Assembly: GCF_037971845.1 (NCBI RefSeq)
Contig: NZ_CP150227.1
Span: forward strand, 4,278,001 to 4,342,000
Reading direction: 5' to 3'
DNA length: 64,000 nucleotides
DNA from: Paenibacillus sp. FSL R5-0766
GTDB lineage: Bacteria; Bacillota; Bacilli; Paenibacillales; Paenibacillaceae
This document shows, in pieces, positions 34,965-44,058 of this stretch (position 1 is its first letter; every line of letters begins with the position of its first letter). Made by a program: the position numbers and the translations under genes. The notes beneath the pieces were generated by a model. That model was not told the origin of the DNA, did not search any database, and saw nothing but the letters and a program-made list of their open reading frames with translations.

Positions 34965-36815
34965 TCACAAAAATCTGTATTGAGCTTCTATTAATCCATT
35001 ATAGACGCCTTGTTTTTGGATCAGCTGCTCATGGTTACCCTCTTCTTTAATTTCACCATGATCCAGGACGATAATGTTATCTGCATTCCGGATAGTTGAG
35101 AGACGGTGAGCGACCATAAAGGACGTTCTTCCCTGCAACAGCACCTTCAACGCTTCCTGGATTTTAAGCTCTGTCTCCGTATCAATACTGGCTGTAGCTT
35201 CATCCAGAATCAGTATGCGTGGATCAGCAAGCAGCGCACGGGCAAAGGATAACAGTTGTCGCTGTCCCATGGATAATACGTTCCCGCGTTCCTCGACTTC
35301 AGTATCATATCCGCCAGGCAGCTTCATGATGAACTCATGTGCATTGACTGCTTTGGCTGCGTCCTCCACCTCTTCATTCGTTGCATCCAGTCGTCCAAAT
35401 CGAATATTGTCACGAATTGTACCCGAGAAGATGAAGGTATCCTGTAATACAATGCTGATCTGGCTGCGTAAACTCTCTACCGTTACATCCCGCACATCCT
35501 GTCCGTCAATGGTGAGACGTCCGCCGGATATATCATAGAAACGACTGATCAGATTGATGATTGTACTTTTACCCGAGCCCGTATGACCAACAAGTGCAAT
35601 CGATTGTCCCGCAGCCGCCGAGAAGCTGATCCCTTTCAGCGCCTGTCTGCCCTTCTCGTATTCAAACACCACATTTTCGAATGCGATATCTCCTTTAATA
35701 GAAGGAAGTGGCTTGGCACCTGGTTTATCCGCAATACTTGGTTTTTCATCCATGAATTCGAAGATACGCTCCGATGATGCCATCGCAACCAGCAACTGAT
35801 TGTACATCTGTCCCAGACGGTTGATTGGGTCCCAGAAGTTGCCGACATAGTTGGCAAAAGCAACAAGTAATCCCACAGTCAACTGACCTTCCTGAATCAG
35901 ATAAGCACCAAACCAGAAAAGGATTAATGTACCGAATCCACCGGTAATCTCAATCAGCGGTCCAAAGCCCTGGTTCATCGCTGATGCTCTATCCCATGAC
36001 TTTTTGCTGGACAGATTCATGTTGTCAAAATACTTCATGTTCTCTTTTTCCTGTGTGTAAGCCTGAGTCACTCGAATCCCCTGAATGGATTCATTCAAGT
36101 GGGAGTTAATCCGAGAGTTCTTCATACGCACATCCTGCCAAGCCCGACGGATCAGCACCCGCAGTTTGGTCGAGATGATGAACATGATTGGCACCGTAAT
36201 GATCACGGCAAGACCCAGTTTCCAGTTAATCAACAGCAAGATCACAATGATCCCGAGCAACTGTACGCAGTCGATCATGACGTTAACTGCACCATTGGTG
36301 AACAGATCCTGAAGGGAGTTAATATCATTCGTAACACGAACCAGTACCGAACCTGCCGGTCTTTTGTCAAAAAAGTTAAAGGACAGCTTCTGGATATGCT
36401 TGAACAGATCCGAGCGAAGATCATAAATAACGCGCTGTCCGATAATGTTCGTCAGTTTGATCCGGTACGTATTGGCTGCCCATTGAATCAGATACAACAC
36501 AAATATGGAGCCTGCGATAAGATAAAGCATAGTCATGCTTGGCAACCCCGTTGCCGGTGCGATGGCCCGGTCAATCGCCAGACTGATCAGAAAAGGTACG
36601 GACAATTTCGTAATGGTACCCAAGATCATCATTAGAATAACGAGTGGTAACAGTTGTTTTGCATAAGGTTTCATGTATGCAAATAAACGTCCGAACTCTT
36701 TCCAGTTAAACGGTTTTTCAATAATTTCATCATCCTGATACACAAATCGTTCATTCAGTTTCTTCTCAGAGGCCACTTTTGCCTCGCGCCTGTCTGCTAT
36801 CGTTTCGGCACTCAT
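34965..36815 (-). CDS. ABC exporter, fused membrane and ATPase domains (second half of heterodimer)
   Basis: A 616-residue type IV exporter half. Six transmembrane helices (about 50-350) are followed by an ATPase domain with Walker A GHTGSGKSTI, signature LSMGQRQLLSFARAL, Walker B ILILDEATASID and H-loop MVAHRLSTI. The N-terminal 45 residues are charged and cytosolic. It overlaps the preceding exporter half as ATGA, so the two are made together and should form a heterodimer of the YfiB/YfiC or BmrCD kind. The preserved Glu after Walker B (LDEAT) suggests this half carries the competent catalytic site. Confidence 0.93.
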   Translation of the reverse strand: MSAETIADRREAKVASEKKLNERFVYQDDEIIEKPFNWKEFGRLFAYMKPYAKQLLPLVILMMILGTITKLSVPFLISLAIDRAIAPATGLPSMTMLYLIAGSIFVLYLIQWAANTYRIKLTNIIGQRVIYDLRSDLFKHIQKLSFNFFDKRPAGSVLVRVTNDINSLQDLFTNGAVNVMIDCVQLLGIIVILLLINWKLGLAVIITVPIMFIISTKLRVLIRRAWQDVRMKNSRINSHLNESIQGIRVTQAYTQEKENMKYFDNMNLSSKKSWDRASAMNQGFGPLIEITGGFGTLILFWFGAYLIQEGQLTVGLLVAFANYVGNFWDPINRLGQMYNQLLVAMASSERIFEFMDEKPSIADKPGAKPLPSIKGDIAFENVVFEYEKGRQALKGISFSAAAGQSIALVGHTGSGKSTIINLISRFYDISGGRLTIDGQDVRDVTVESLRSQISIVLQDTFIFSGTIRDNIRFGRLDATNEEVEDAAKAVNAHEFIMKLPGGYDTEVEERGNVLSMGQRQLLSFARALLADPRILILDEATASIDTETELKIQEALKVLLQGRTSFMVAHRLSTIRNADNIIVLDHGEIKEEGNHEQLIQKQGVYNGLIEAQYRFL

Positions 36816-38584
36816 GAATTCACCTGCTCCCCAGCCTCCCGCTTACCGCGGGCAATATAATCTGCATATTGAATTTTATAAACATCCTGGTATGGTCCAG
36901 GCACTTCAATGAGTTCGGTATGTTTGCCACGTTGTACCACGCGACCTTCATCGAGCACCAGAATCTCATCTGCATGTCGTAGTGAAGATATCCGGTGTGC
37001 AATAATAAATGTCGTTCTGCCGCGCATAACTTCCTGGAAACCGGACTGAATTTCGTGTTCTGTCTCCATGTCCACGGCGCTGGTTGCATCATCTAGTACC
37101 AGAATTTTCGGATTTTTCAGCAAAGCCCTTGCGATCGCAATCCGCTGTTTCTGTCCACCCGATAAACCCATACCGCGCTCACCAACCACCGTGTCATATC
37201 CATCCGGGAACTCCATAATGAAGTCATGAGCCTTGGCCAGCTTGGCTGCACGGATGATCTCATCCATGGTGACATTCTTAAGCCCGTAGGAAATGTTATT
37301 GCGAATGCTGGATGAGAACAGGAATGTTTCCTGGAAGACAGAAGCGATCTGACTCCGCAAACTGCGAATACCTATATCTTTAATGTTTTTGCCATCCAGC
37401 TTGATCGTTCCCGAGTTGACGTTATAGGCACGCATCAGAAGCTGAATGATGGTCGATTTACCTGACCCTGTACCCCCGAGGAAACCGATTACAGAACCGG
37501 GGGCAGCATCAAAATTAATATCGGTTACCGCTGGCATTTTGTTGCCGTAGGCAAAGGTAACGGATTCAAATGTCACATGGCCGTTCACCTGGTCTGCCTC
37601 CACAATGACCGGATCTTCCGTTTCTTCCACATCCACTGGCGTATTAAGCAGTTCGAGCACCCGTTCACCTGAAGCTTTGGATTGCGTATAGTTGTTGATA
37701 TGGAACCCAAGGTTCCACATTGGACCGATTATGTACCAGATCAAACTGAAAAAGGCAACGAGTTCACCGAGTGTCAGCGTCTTCTGTATAACCATTCTTC
37801 CACCGATTATCAGCAACAGCACGATACTCACCGAAGCAAGAATCTCCATGATCGGAAAATAACGACTCCACAATGTTGCGGCATGAATCTGATTTGTCTT
37901 GTAACGTTCATTACGTGTAGAGAATTTCTCTACTTCATAAGGCTCACGTGCAAAGGATTTTACCGTACGTACACCAGTGATATTCTCCTGTACCGCTGTC
38001 GTCAATGAGCTGAGCGCCAGCCGCATCTCCTGAAACGCAGGGTGAATTTTGGATTCGAATCTCAGCGCAACGAAGGCAAGTAATGGGATGCATATGAGCG
38101 TGAACAGCGTAAGCTGCCAACTCATGGTCATCATCATGATTGCGCCGAATACGACCATCAAAACCATGTTGAGAATCTGGGCGAAACCAAATCCGATAAA
38201 GTTACGGATGGCTTCCAAATCTCCCGTGAGGCGGGACATCAGATCACCTGTCTTGGCCGTATCATAATAACGGAAGGATAAAAATTGAAGCTTTTCGTAA
38301 CATGCGTTACGAAGTCTGTACGCCAGGAAGTTACCCAAGCGTCCTCCAAAAAAGCCGTGTAAAAACTGCATTCCCGCTTTCAAAATAACTACACCTAACA
38401 CAGTCAAAGCAATGATGGGAACGTCTTCAAAAGTTCGCGGAACAATAATATCATCAATCAGTATCCTCAGCATGTACGGATACACCAACCCAAGTGCGGT
38501 CGCTAAGGCGAGGAACAAGATTGATACAAATAAATACGTTCTCTTTTCCCAAAAAAAGGTTTGCAGTTGCCTAAGAACATCCAT
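36812..38584 (-). CDS. ABC exporter, fused membrane and ATPase domains (first half of heterodimer)
   Basis: A 590-residue half-exporter with six transmembrane helices and an ATPase domain: Walker A GGTGSGKSTII, signature LSGGQKQRIAIARAL, Walker B ILVLDDATSAVD, H-loop IIAHRISSL. The residue after the Walker B Asp is Asp (LDDAT) where the partner has Glu, marking a degenerate ATP site, a common sign of an asymmetric heterodimer. AGGAGGAG stands close before the chosen ATG; a longer frame from 38677 has no site. Probably multidrug or peptide export. Confidence 0.93.
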   Translation of the reverse strand: MDVLRQLQTFFWEKRTYLFVSILFLALATALGLVYPYMLRILIDDIIVPRTFEDVPIIALTVLGVVILKAGMQFLHGFFGGRLGNFLAYRLRNACYEKLQFLSFRYYDTAKTGDLMSRLTGDLEAIRNFIGFGFAQILNMVLMVVFGAIMMMTMSWQLTLFTLICIPLLAFVALRFESKIHPAFQEMRLALSSLTTAVQENITGVRTVKSFAREPYEVEKFSTRNERYKTNQIHAATLWSRYFPIMEILASVSIVLLLIIGGRMVIQKTLTLGELVAFFSLIWYIIGPMWNLGFHINNYTQSKASGERVLELLNTPVDVEETEDPVIVEADQVNGHVTFESVTFAYGNKMPAVTDINFDAAPGSVIGFLGGTGSGKSTIIQLLMRAYNVNSGTIKLDGKNIKDIGIRSLRSQIASVFQETFLFSSSIRNNISYGLKNVTMDEIIRAAKLAKAHDFIMEFPDGYDTVVGERGMGLSGGQKQRIAIARALLKNPKILVLDDATSAVDMETEHEIQSGFQEVMRGRTTFIIAHRISSLRHADEILVLDEGRVVQRGKHTELIEVPGPYQDVYKIQYADYIARGKREAGEQVNS

Positions 38585-38908
38585 GTTTCTCCTCCTCTTA
38601 TGTCGTTCAAAAATACTATGAACATTTATGAAGTTTATCACCGTACCCCATTCGCGGCAAAGCGAATAACAGACCATATTCTGCCTGCTTTCAGCTTATT
38701 GACGCATTAACGAAGGTAAATACCCACCTTTCAATCAAATGTTTGAATATTCTCTTTATTTCAGGTTGTTCGTACCAAAAAAAGGCTCCCTATATGCCTT
38801 TTCGGCAGGGGCCTTTTTGGGTTGATTTTCGCAACATTTTCAATGTGTTGCTGTATCATTCATTTTGTTTTACAAAGACTTCCAGAGAATACGCGTTATG
38901 CCGTGATT
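38585..38908. other. Intergenic stretch between dynamin gene end and ABC exporter start
   Basis: Holds the dynamin terminator (38776-38820) and the exporter promoter region. No confident promoter or regulatory repeat seen in the remainder, and no gene. Confidence 0.4.
38776..38820 (-). terminator. Terminator of the dynamin gene
   Basis: AAAAAGGCTCCCT pairs with AGGGGCCTTTTT around an inner CC..GG stem. U-run on the minus strand. It lies about 90 bases past the dynamin stop. Confidence 0.75.
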
Positions 38909-41900
38909 TTAACTGCGTTCAATCTGTTCCAGTTGGTTAGACAAGCTGGTCCATTGCTCCGCCGGAATTCCGCTCTCCAGTGTATCTTGAATTCCACTTA
39001 CCGCCTCGTCCAGACGTTCTTCCAACTGACGAGATTGGTGTTGCAAAGATTGAAGAAGCTGGTTGTCATAAAACTGAATCAGCTTGTCTTGTGCAGCAGG
39101 GAGAACTTCAATGATCATCTGTTTGAGGACAGGATCAAGTGCCTCCTGTAACCGCTGACGTCCATCCCCTTCGAAGAACTGTTTCGGATTGCGGAAATAA
39201 TTCAAATAGTTTTTCCATCCGGACGGTTCTTCCAGACGAACTTCTTCAAGCACAGGTGTACTCCAGCGTTCGTTCAGTGGCAGTGACACATCCACGCCTC
39301 CAGATAACTGTCTCACCTCGTCTATACAATCCGTAACTTGCTTCATCAGCCAGGTCTGACCTGCCTGTTCAAGTCTGAGGGTGGTAGCAAGCAGTTCCTG
39401 CTCCAGTTCAATGGCAATCATGCGTAACAGTTCACGTCCACAGGCTGCAAAAGCCATCTTCAGATTGCCTCGATCCTCCCTAAGTACGGATGGATGGAAT
39501 GCTTCTGCCATGAATAGACCAAGGCGATAGGCAAGCCGCTGCCGCACATGGAAGAGTAATTCTGCTGTTTCCTGTGACAGTTCTTCCTTCATGGATCGCT
39601 CTGCAAGTCGCTGTATGCGCTGGCGTGACTGTCCCTGGATCGTCTCCAGTTCATCCCGCCGCTGCTGCAATACTTCCTCACCCTGAGCTGCATCCTCGGC
39701 ACGCTTCTTCAACCGCTGAATGACACGTGCCATCTCTTCGGAAGCTCCACCTACAGCAAGATCGGCTAATTCTCTGCCTGCAAATTGGTTGAACTCTTCC
39801 TCAAAACGGATAAAACCGGATTGCTCAAGTAGCTTCGAATCCCCTGCCATCTTGCCTTCCATCGCCAGTATACTGGATACCGGGAAGAGTCGTGGTGCCC
39901 GAATTCCATTACTGCGCAGTTGGGTGCTCACATGATCGAGAACCTGCTCCAGTTCTTCCTCAGAGGAAGACAAGTCACTGGCATTCACAACAAAGAACAT
40001 CTGATCCATGGCAGAACTATCTTTAACACGTCCCAACTGATTCAGGAACTGGCGATCTCCTTGGGAGAAAGCATGGTTGTAATACGTTACAAAAATGAGT
40101 GCATCCGCATTCTTCATATAATTGAAGGTTACACCCGTATGACGAGCATTCACGGAGTCTGCTCCTGGTGTGTCTACCAATACAATGCCTTGTTCAGTCA
40201 CATCGCAACTGTAGTAGAGATCGATACTGTCTACAAAACAGGACTTTTTCTCGTTTGCGACAAAGTTACGATAACCGTCCAGATCCACCAGCACATCCTG
40301 ACCTAACTGGTCCGCTGTTTCTTCCCAGCCGGCTGCTGCGGCCTGCAAAAAGCTGTAATGCGGGCGCCCAGCGGGGTGTACATCCTGTGGTGAGAGGGAG
40401 CGTACTCGCTTCTGCCACTCCGCTCCAGGCTCACCGAGTCCGAGCAATCGGAAGGAATAGGCGAGGTCTTCCTGGAAGGCGTCCCGGGTCTTCATGCGGA
40501 CCCGGGCTGTTCCATGCTCCGCGCCACCGGCAGGAGCCATGATTCGGTTAATCGCCGCTGTCGTTGGATGCGGCGAGACCGGTAGTACAGCTTCGCCCAG
40601 CAACGCGTTGGCGAAGGAGGATTTGCCGGCGCTGAATGCTCCGAACAGCGCCAAAGTGAACGTGCCACCCGCAAGCGAAGCCGCGCGTGCACGCAGATCC
40701 CGTACCGCCGACCCCATGGCGGGGTACGGCTCCACCAGCGCAGCAGCGGCTTCGAGTCGTGCCGCTGCTGCGTCCAGGCGCCGGCGGCGTTCAGCGCCAG
40801 CCGCCGACGATGGCCCAGGCACCGCCGCTGCGGATGTGCGCTGCGCTGGCGGTGCCTCAGGCGTCTGTGGCTGCGCAGCCACAGACGTTGACGTGCCCGC
40901 ATGCGAACCGGGAGCTTCACCCGGTTCAGGCACCGCGGGCACGTGCGGGCCCTTCACCTCCGGCAATAGCCCGGAGGGGAGGGGGCCCGCATCAGGCAGC
41001 AGGCTGCGCAGCCCTGCTGCCTCTGCGGCGGCGCTGCGCTGGAGCGCCGTGTAGCGCGCCGCCGCCGCGGATTGCGCCAGCAGCGCTGCGCGGCTGGCGT
41101 CCAGCGCCTGGAGCGCGGCTTCGCCTTGCGCTGCCAGCGCTTCCAGCATGCGGTCGGCCAGCATCATGGCCGACTTGCGATAGCGGGCCTCAATCTCGCC
41201 CCGCACATCTTTACTGAACTGAATCACATACTCTGGAGATACCTCTGCACTGGCACTGCGTTTCATCTCCAATAGTGCTTCATCTACAGCAGGCAGCTCC
41301 GTATTCAGCGCTTGCTCCCACTCCGCTCCCCATAGCTGATGGGATTCACCGAGCTGTCTAAGCATCGTACGAATATGTACCTCAACTTGTCCGGAAGTCT
41401 GATCCTGTAACAGTCTGACCAACTCAGAAGCACGGCGTTGTTTCTCCTGCTCGGTTTTGCCACCTGAGAACAATAAACCTACCCTGAAACCTGGTTTGCG
41501 GCTCTCCAAATAGGCAGCAGCAGACGCACGAATATCCGCAGGTGTAAGATTTGCATTTGCCAGAAGAGGTTCAAGCTCCGCCCGGAACTTCTCACGCACT
41601 CGCGAAGGCCCCGTACGAATGTCTGCTGCTTGTTGATCAAGAAGCTCCAACTCTCGTTCCAAACGTTCAATTCCTTCCTTGCCACCAATCTCATCCAGCA
41701 GGGAATTCTCTTCGTCTTCACGTTTCTCCGCTTCTCTCGTCAGATGTTGCTCCGTTACATGACTGGCCGAACTTGCCAAACTGTGCGTAATTAACGCTTC
41801 CTTCTCTTGCATCATGTGTCCAATGAGTTCCGGAAGCACATCCCACTGGTTGTAGCGATGCTGCTTGTCGCGGAGGGAAGTAAACAACAGTCCGTCATAT

Positions 41901-42595
41901 CTGACTTCCCAGGCCGCAAATATAGCTTCGACACCTTCGGTATATTGGTCAAAAGAGAGCTCACGCTCCCGATGCTTGTCGATCTGGTTCACGATCAAAA
42001 ACAACGGTTTGCCCCAATCCGACAGACTCTTGGCAAATGAAAGGTTTGTCTCGGACTGGACATGATTATAGTCCATGACATAGAACACCACATCCGCCAG
42101 ATGAAGCGCTGAATGGGTTGCGAGACTATGTCCGCGATCTGTTGAATCCACACCTGGTGTATCCAGCAGGACAGCATCATCTTTCAGCAGAGGAATATCA
42201 TCCCATACCTCAATTGAGCTGTAAGCTCCACCATTTTTGCAATACGCCTCCAATTCCTCTGGAGAAACTTCAAGTGTTCCTGCTCCATTGTCAGCGCTTA
42301 CGTTTGGCGTAGTATAAATAAGCGCTCTTGGCTTACCATTACGTATGGATACCACATTTGCACTTGTTGGCACGGGACTTGAAGGCAGGACCCGTTTACC
42401 GCATAAACTGTTGATGAGACTCGATTTGCCTGCAGAGAAATGACCACAGAACGCAATCGTCAGATGTTTCATTTCCGCCTTGCTGATTAAATCCGTTATA
42501 GCCTGTACAGCCGTATGGTCCCCTGTCTGCTCCATCGCTTCACGCAGCGGAAGCAGAGGTTTGGCCATTTCTTTTGGGTAATCTGTTCTGGACAT
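38909..42595 (-). CDS. Two-headed dynamin-family GTPase (DynA-like)
   Basis: A protein of about 1228 residues with two dynamin-like units in tandem. The first P-loop is GHFSAGKSSL (about 51) with VLLDTPGVDS as G3 and NQIDKH as G4; the second P-loop is GAFSAGKSSF (about 655) with VLVDTPGADS as G3. Long helical stalk regions follow each. Bacillus DynA of this design tethers and protects membranes. The linker and second P-loop (DNA 40490-41170) are exceptionally GC-rich and alanine-rich. I chose the ATG preceded by GGGGGAAGG; an upstream in-frame ATG at 42712 has no site. Single gene with its own terminator. Confidence 0.92.
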   Translation of the reverse strand: MSRTDYPKEMAKPLLPLREAMEQTGDHTAVQAITDLISKAEMKHLTIAFCGHFSAGKSSLINSLCGKRVLPSSPVPTSANVVSIRNGKPRALIYTTPNVSADNGAGTLEVSPEELEAYCKNGGAYSSIEVWDDIPLLKDDAVLLDTPGVDSTDRGHSLATHSALHLADVVFYVMDYNHVQSETNLSFAKSLSDWGKPLFLIVNQIDKHRERELSFDQYTEGVEAIFAAWEVRYDGLLFTSLRDKQHRYNQWDVLPELIGHMMQEKEALITHSLASSASHVTEQHLTREAEKREDEENSLLDEIGGKEGIERLERELELLDQQAADIRTGPSRVREKFRAELEPLLANANLTPADIRASAAAYLESRKPGFRVGLLFSGGKTEQEKQRRASELVRLLQDQTSGQVEVHIRTMLRQLGESHQLWGAEWEQALNTELPAVDEALLEMKRSASAEVSPEYVIQFSKDVRGEIEARYRKSAMMLADRMLEALAAQGEAALQALDASRAALLAQSAAAARYTALQRSAAAEAAGLRSLLPDAGPLPSGLLPEVKGPHVPAVPEPGEAPGSHAGTSTSVAAQPQTPEAPPAQRTSAAAVPGPSSAAGAERRRRLDAAAARLEAAAALVEPYPAMGSAVRDLRARAASLAGGTFTLALFGAFSAGKSSFANALLGEAVLPVSPHPTTAAINRIMAPAGGAEHGTARVRMKTRDAFQEDLAYSFRLLGLGEPGAEWQKRVRSLSPQDVHPAGRPHYSFLQAAAAGWEETADQLGQDVLVDLDGYRNFVANEKKSCFVDSIDLYYSCDVTEQGIVLVDTPGADSVNARHTGVTFNYMKNADALIFVTYYNHAFSQGDRQFLNQLGRVKDSSAMDQMFFVVNASDLSSSEEELEQVLDHVSTQLRSNGIRAPRLFPVSSILAMEGKMAGDSKLLEQSGFIRFEEEFNQFAGRELADLAVGGASEEMARVIQRLKKRAEDAAQGEEVLQQRRDELETIQGQSRQRIQRLAERSMKEELSQETAELLFHVRQRLAYRLGLFMAEAFHPSVLREDRGNLKMAFAACGRELLRMIAIELEQELLATTLRLEQAGQTWLMKQVTDCIDEVRQLSGGVDVSLPLNERWSTPVLEEVRLEEPSGWKNYLNYFRNPKQFFEGDGRQRLQEALDPVLKQMIIEVLPAAQDKLIQFYDNQLLQSLQHQSRQLEERLDEAVSGIQDTLESGIPAEQWTSLSNQLEQIERS

Positions 42596-42903
42596 GACTG
42601 GCCTTCCCCCTGGCTCCTCTAATTTGACATCGGTTTCGACGTCTATCTCTTTTACAACATTTATTTTAACATTATCAAGTTTGAATTTGAACGGTTGGAA
42701 TTGAATATACATAAATGAACGTATACGTTCTATAATCTAAAAAAAATAAAACCGAACAAGTCGGTTTTATCTGTAATACGTTTTATACTCGGTATTTAGC
42801 AAATGCTTACGCCAAGTGTCTGTTGCATGAATGCGATGCGATCACCGTAACCACAACAATCCTCATGACATTAATACAACAGAAACAATAGTGTAATCAC
42901 TTC
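42596..42903. other. Intergenic stretch upstream of the dynamin gene
   Basis: Contains a 14-bp palindrome GAACGTATACGTTC (42717-42730) upstream of the dynamin start and the terminator of the small conserved gene (42738-42770). The palindrome resembles a LexA site but has six rather than four bases between GAAC and GTTC. No gene seen. Confidence 0.45.
42738..42770 (-). terminator. Terminator of the 90-residue protein gene
   Basis: ATAAAACCGA/TCGGTTTTAT stem with a five-base loop; on the minus strand followed by a TTTTTT run. Confidence 0.75.
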
Positions 42904-43176
42904 TTATGAAACTGCGTTCTCCATGGAAGGCAGCAAGATTTCAAATACTTGTCCATGTTGCAGAATTGTAATGTCTCTGCCTTTGTCTCTCATAACAACA
43001 ACTTCTGGTTTAACGGACATACGCTCCAGATAATGTTCAGGCACATCGCCAGAGTGGCTTACTGTGATGCCTTCTACTTCTTTTTCTTCATTTTCAGCCA
43101 TTTCCTGTTCAACGATTTGTTCAAAGATATCGGAGAAGGCCTCAAAATTGTCAGTGTACACGGAAATGCATTTCAT
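42904..43176 (-). CDS. Small conserved protein of unknown function, 90 residues
   Basis: Soluble, acidic 90-residue protein (MKCISVYTDNFEAFSDIF start). It has an alternating strand/helix pattern and a GRDITILQHGQVFEIL ending. No signal peptide, metal motif or named domain that I can identify. It lies 23 bases downstream of nth, so it is probably co-transcribed with it, and has its own terminator. Spacing and composition suit a real gene; the function is unknown. Confidence 0.75.
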   Translation of the reverse strand: MKCISVYTDNFEAFSDIFEQIVEQEMAENEEKEVEGITVSHSGDVPEHYLERMSVKPEVVVMRDKGRDITILQHGQVFEILLPSMENAVS

Positions 43177-43199
43177 GATTATTCATCCTTTTCTGCTCA

Positions 43200-43895
43200 T
43201 TAATTTATTTTTCGTTTTCGGGTGGTGACACGTTCCTTATCTTTCCTGATTTGGGACGTTTTCATACGTTTTTTCCCTTCCCTGCATATGTCCAGCAATG
43301 GACAGATATGACACGCAGGGTTCTGTGCCTTGCAATGGTAGCGTCCAAAAAATATAAACCGGTGGTGAGTTAAAGTCCACTCATCCCGGGGTACGCGCTT
43401 CATTAGTTTCTTTTCGACTTCAAGTACGGAGTCATCCCAACCTGCAAGCGCCAGCCGCTTGGATACACGTTCAACATGAGTATCTACCGCAATTGCCGGT
43501 ACTCCAAACGCATTGGAAACAACTACATTCGCGGTTTTCCGCCCGACACCTGGTAGCGTCACAAGCTGATCATGTTCCTGCGGTACATCACCGCCATACT
43601 GCTCTATTAAAATTCGGCACATGTTCTGAATATGCTTGGCCTTGTTCCGGTACAAACCGATTCGCCGAATATCCTGTTCCAACTCTTCGAGAGGAACCGC
43701 CAGATAATCTGCTGGGCTTCTGTACTTCTGGAACAAATCTGCGGTTACCTTGTTCACCGTTTCATCCGTGCACTGGGCAGACAAAAGGACAGCTACCGTC
43801 AATTCAAATGCATTGCTGTGATTTAATTCGCAATGTGCATCAGGAAACATTGCTTCCATAGTTTCGAGTATATGTCTAACCGTCGCTGCATTCAT
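43200..43895 (-). CDS. nth: Endonuclease III (DNA glycosylase/AP lyase)
   Basis: A 231-residue base-excision-repair enzyme that removes oxidised pyrimidines and nicks abasic sites. The helix-hairpin-helix is LPGVGRKTANVVV with catalytic Lys120, followed by the essential Asp138 in AVDTHVERVSKR. The [4Fe-4S] cluster ligands are Cys188, 195, 198 and 204 in the C-x6-C-x2-C-x5-C pattern. Slightly longer than the E. coli enzyme because of a basic C-terminal tail (KRMKTSQIRKDKERV). A small conserved gene follows closely. Confidence 0.95.
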   Translation of the reverse strand: MNAATVRHILETMEAMFPDAHCELNHSNAFELTVAVLLSAQCTDETVNKVTADLFQKYRSPADYLAVPLEELEQDIRRIGLYRNKAKHIQNMCRILIEQYGGDVPQEHDQLVTLPGVGRKTANVVVSNAFGVPAIAVDTHVERVSKRLALAGWDDSVLEVEKKLMKRVPRDEWTLTHHRFIFFGRYHCKAQNPACHICPLLDICREGKKRMKTSQIRKDKERVTTRKRKIN

Positions 43896-43986
43896 GAAGA
43901 GCTACCTCCCACAAAATGACCCCACTCTGCGGAGCCTTACTTCGAAGCTTCATCCAAGTACTTTGCGGGGATCTCAAAAAGCTTGC

Positions 43987-44028
43987 AAAAAAAACGTCTT
44001 GATGCGGGAAAGATCCCGTATCAAGACG
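43987..44028 (-). terminator. Terminator of the SLH surface-protein gene
   Basis: CGTCTTGAT.CGGG pairs with CCCG.ATCAAGACG; TTTTTTTT on the minus strand. It follows the SLH protein stop. Confidence 0.85.
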
Positions 44029-44058
44029 GTCATTCTTTTGATCCTCGAAAAGAAACGA

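Noticed and set aside
40494..41217. Long plus-strand reading frames (up to 186 codons) opposite the dynamin gene
   Set aside because: They lie in the GC-rich tract, where stop codons are scarce in all frames, are Ala/Arg/Pro-rich, and lack ribosome sites; the minus-strand frame carries the GTPase motifs.
42717..42730. LexA (SOS) box
   Set aside because: The Gram-positive SOS box has four bases between GAAC and GTTC; here there are six, so I list it only as an unassigned palindrome.
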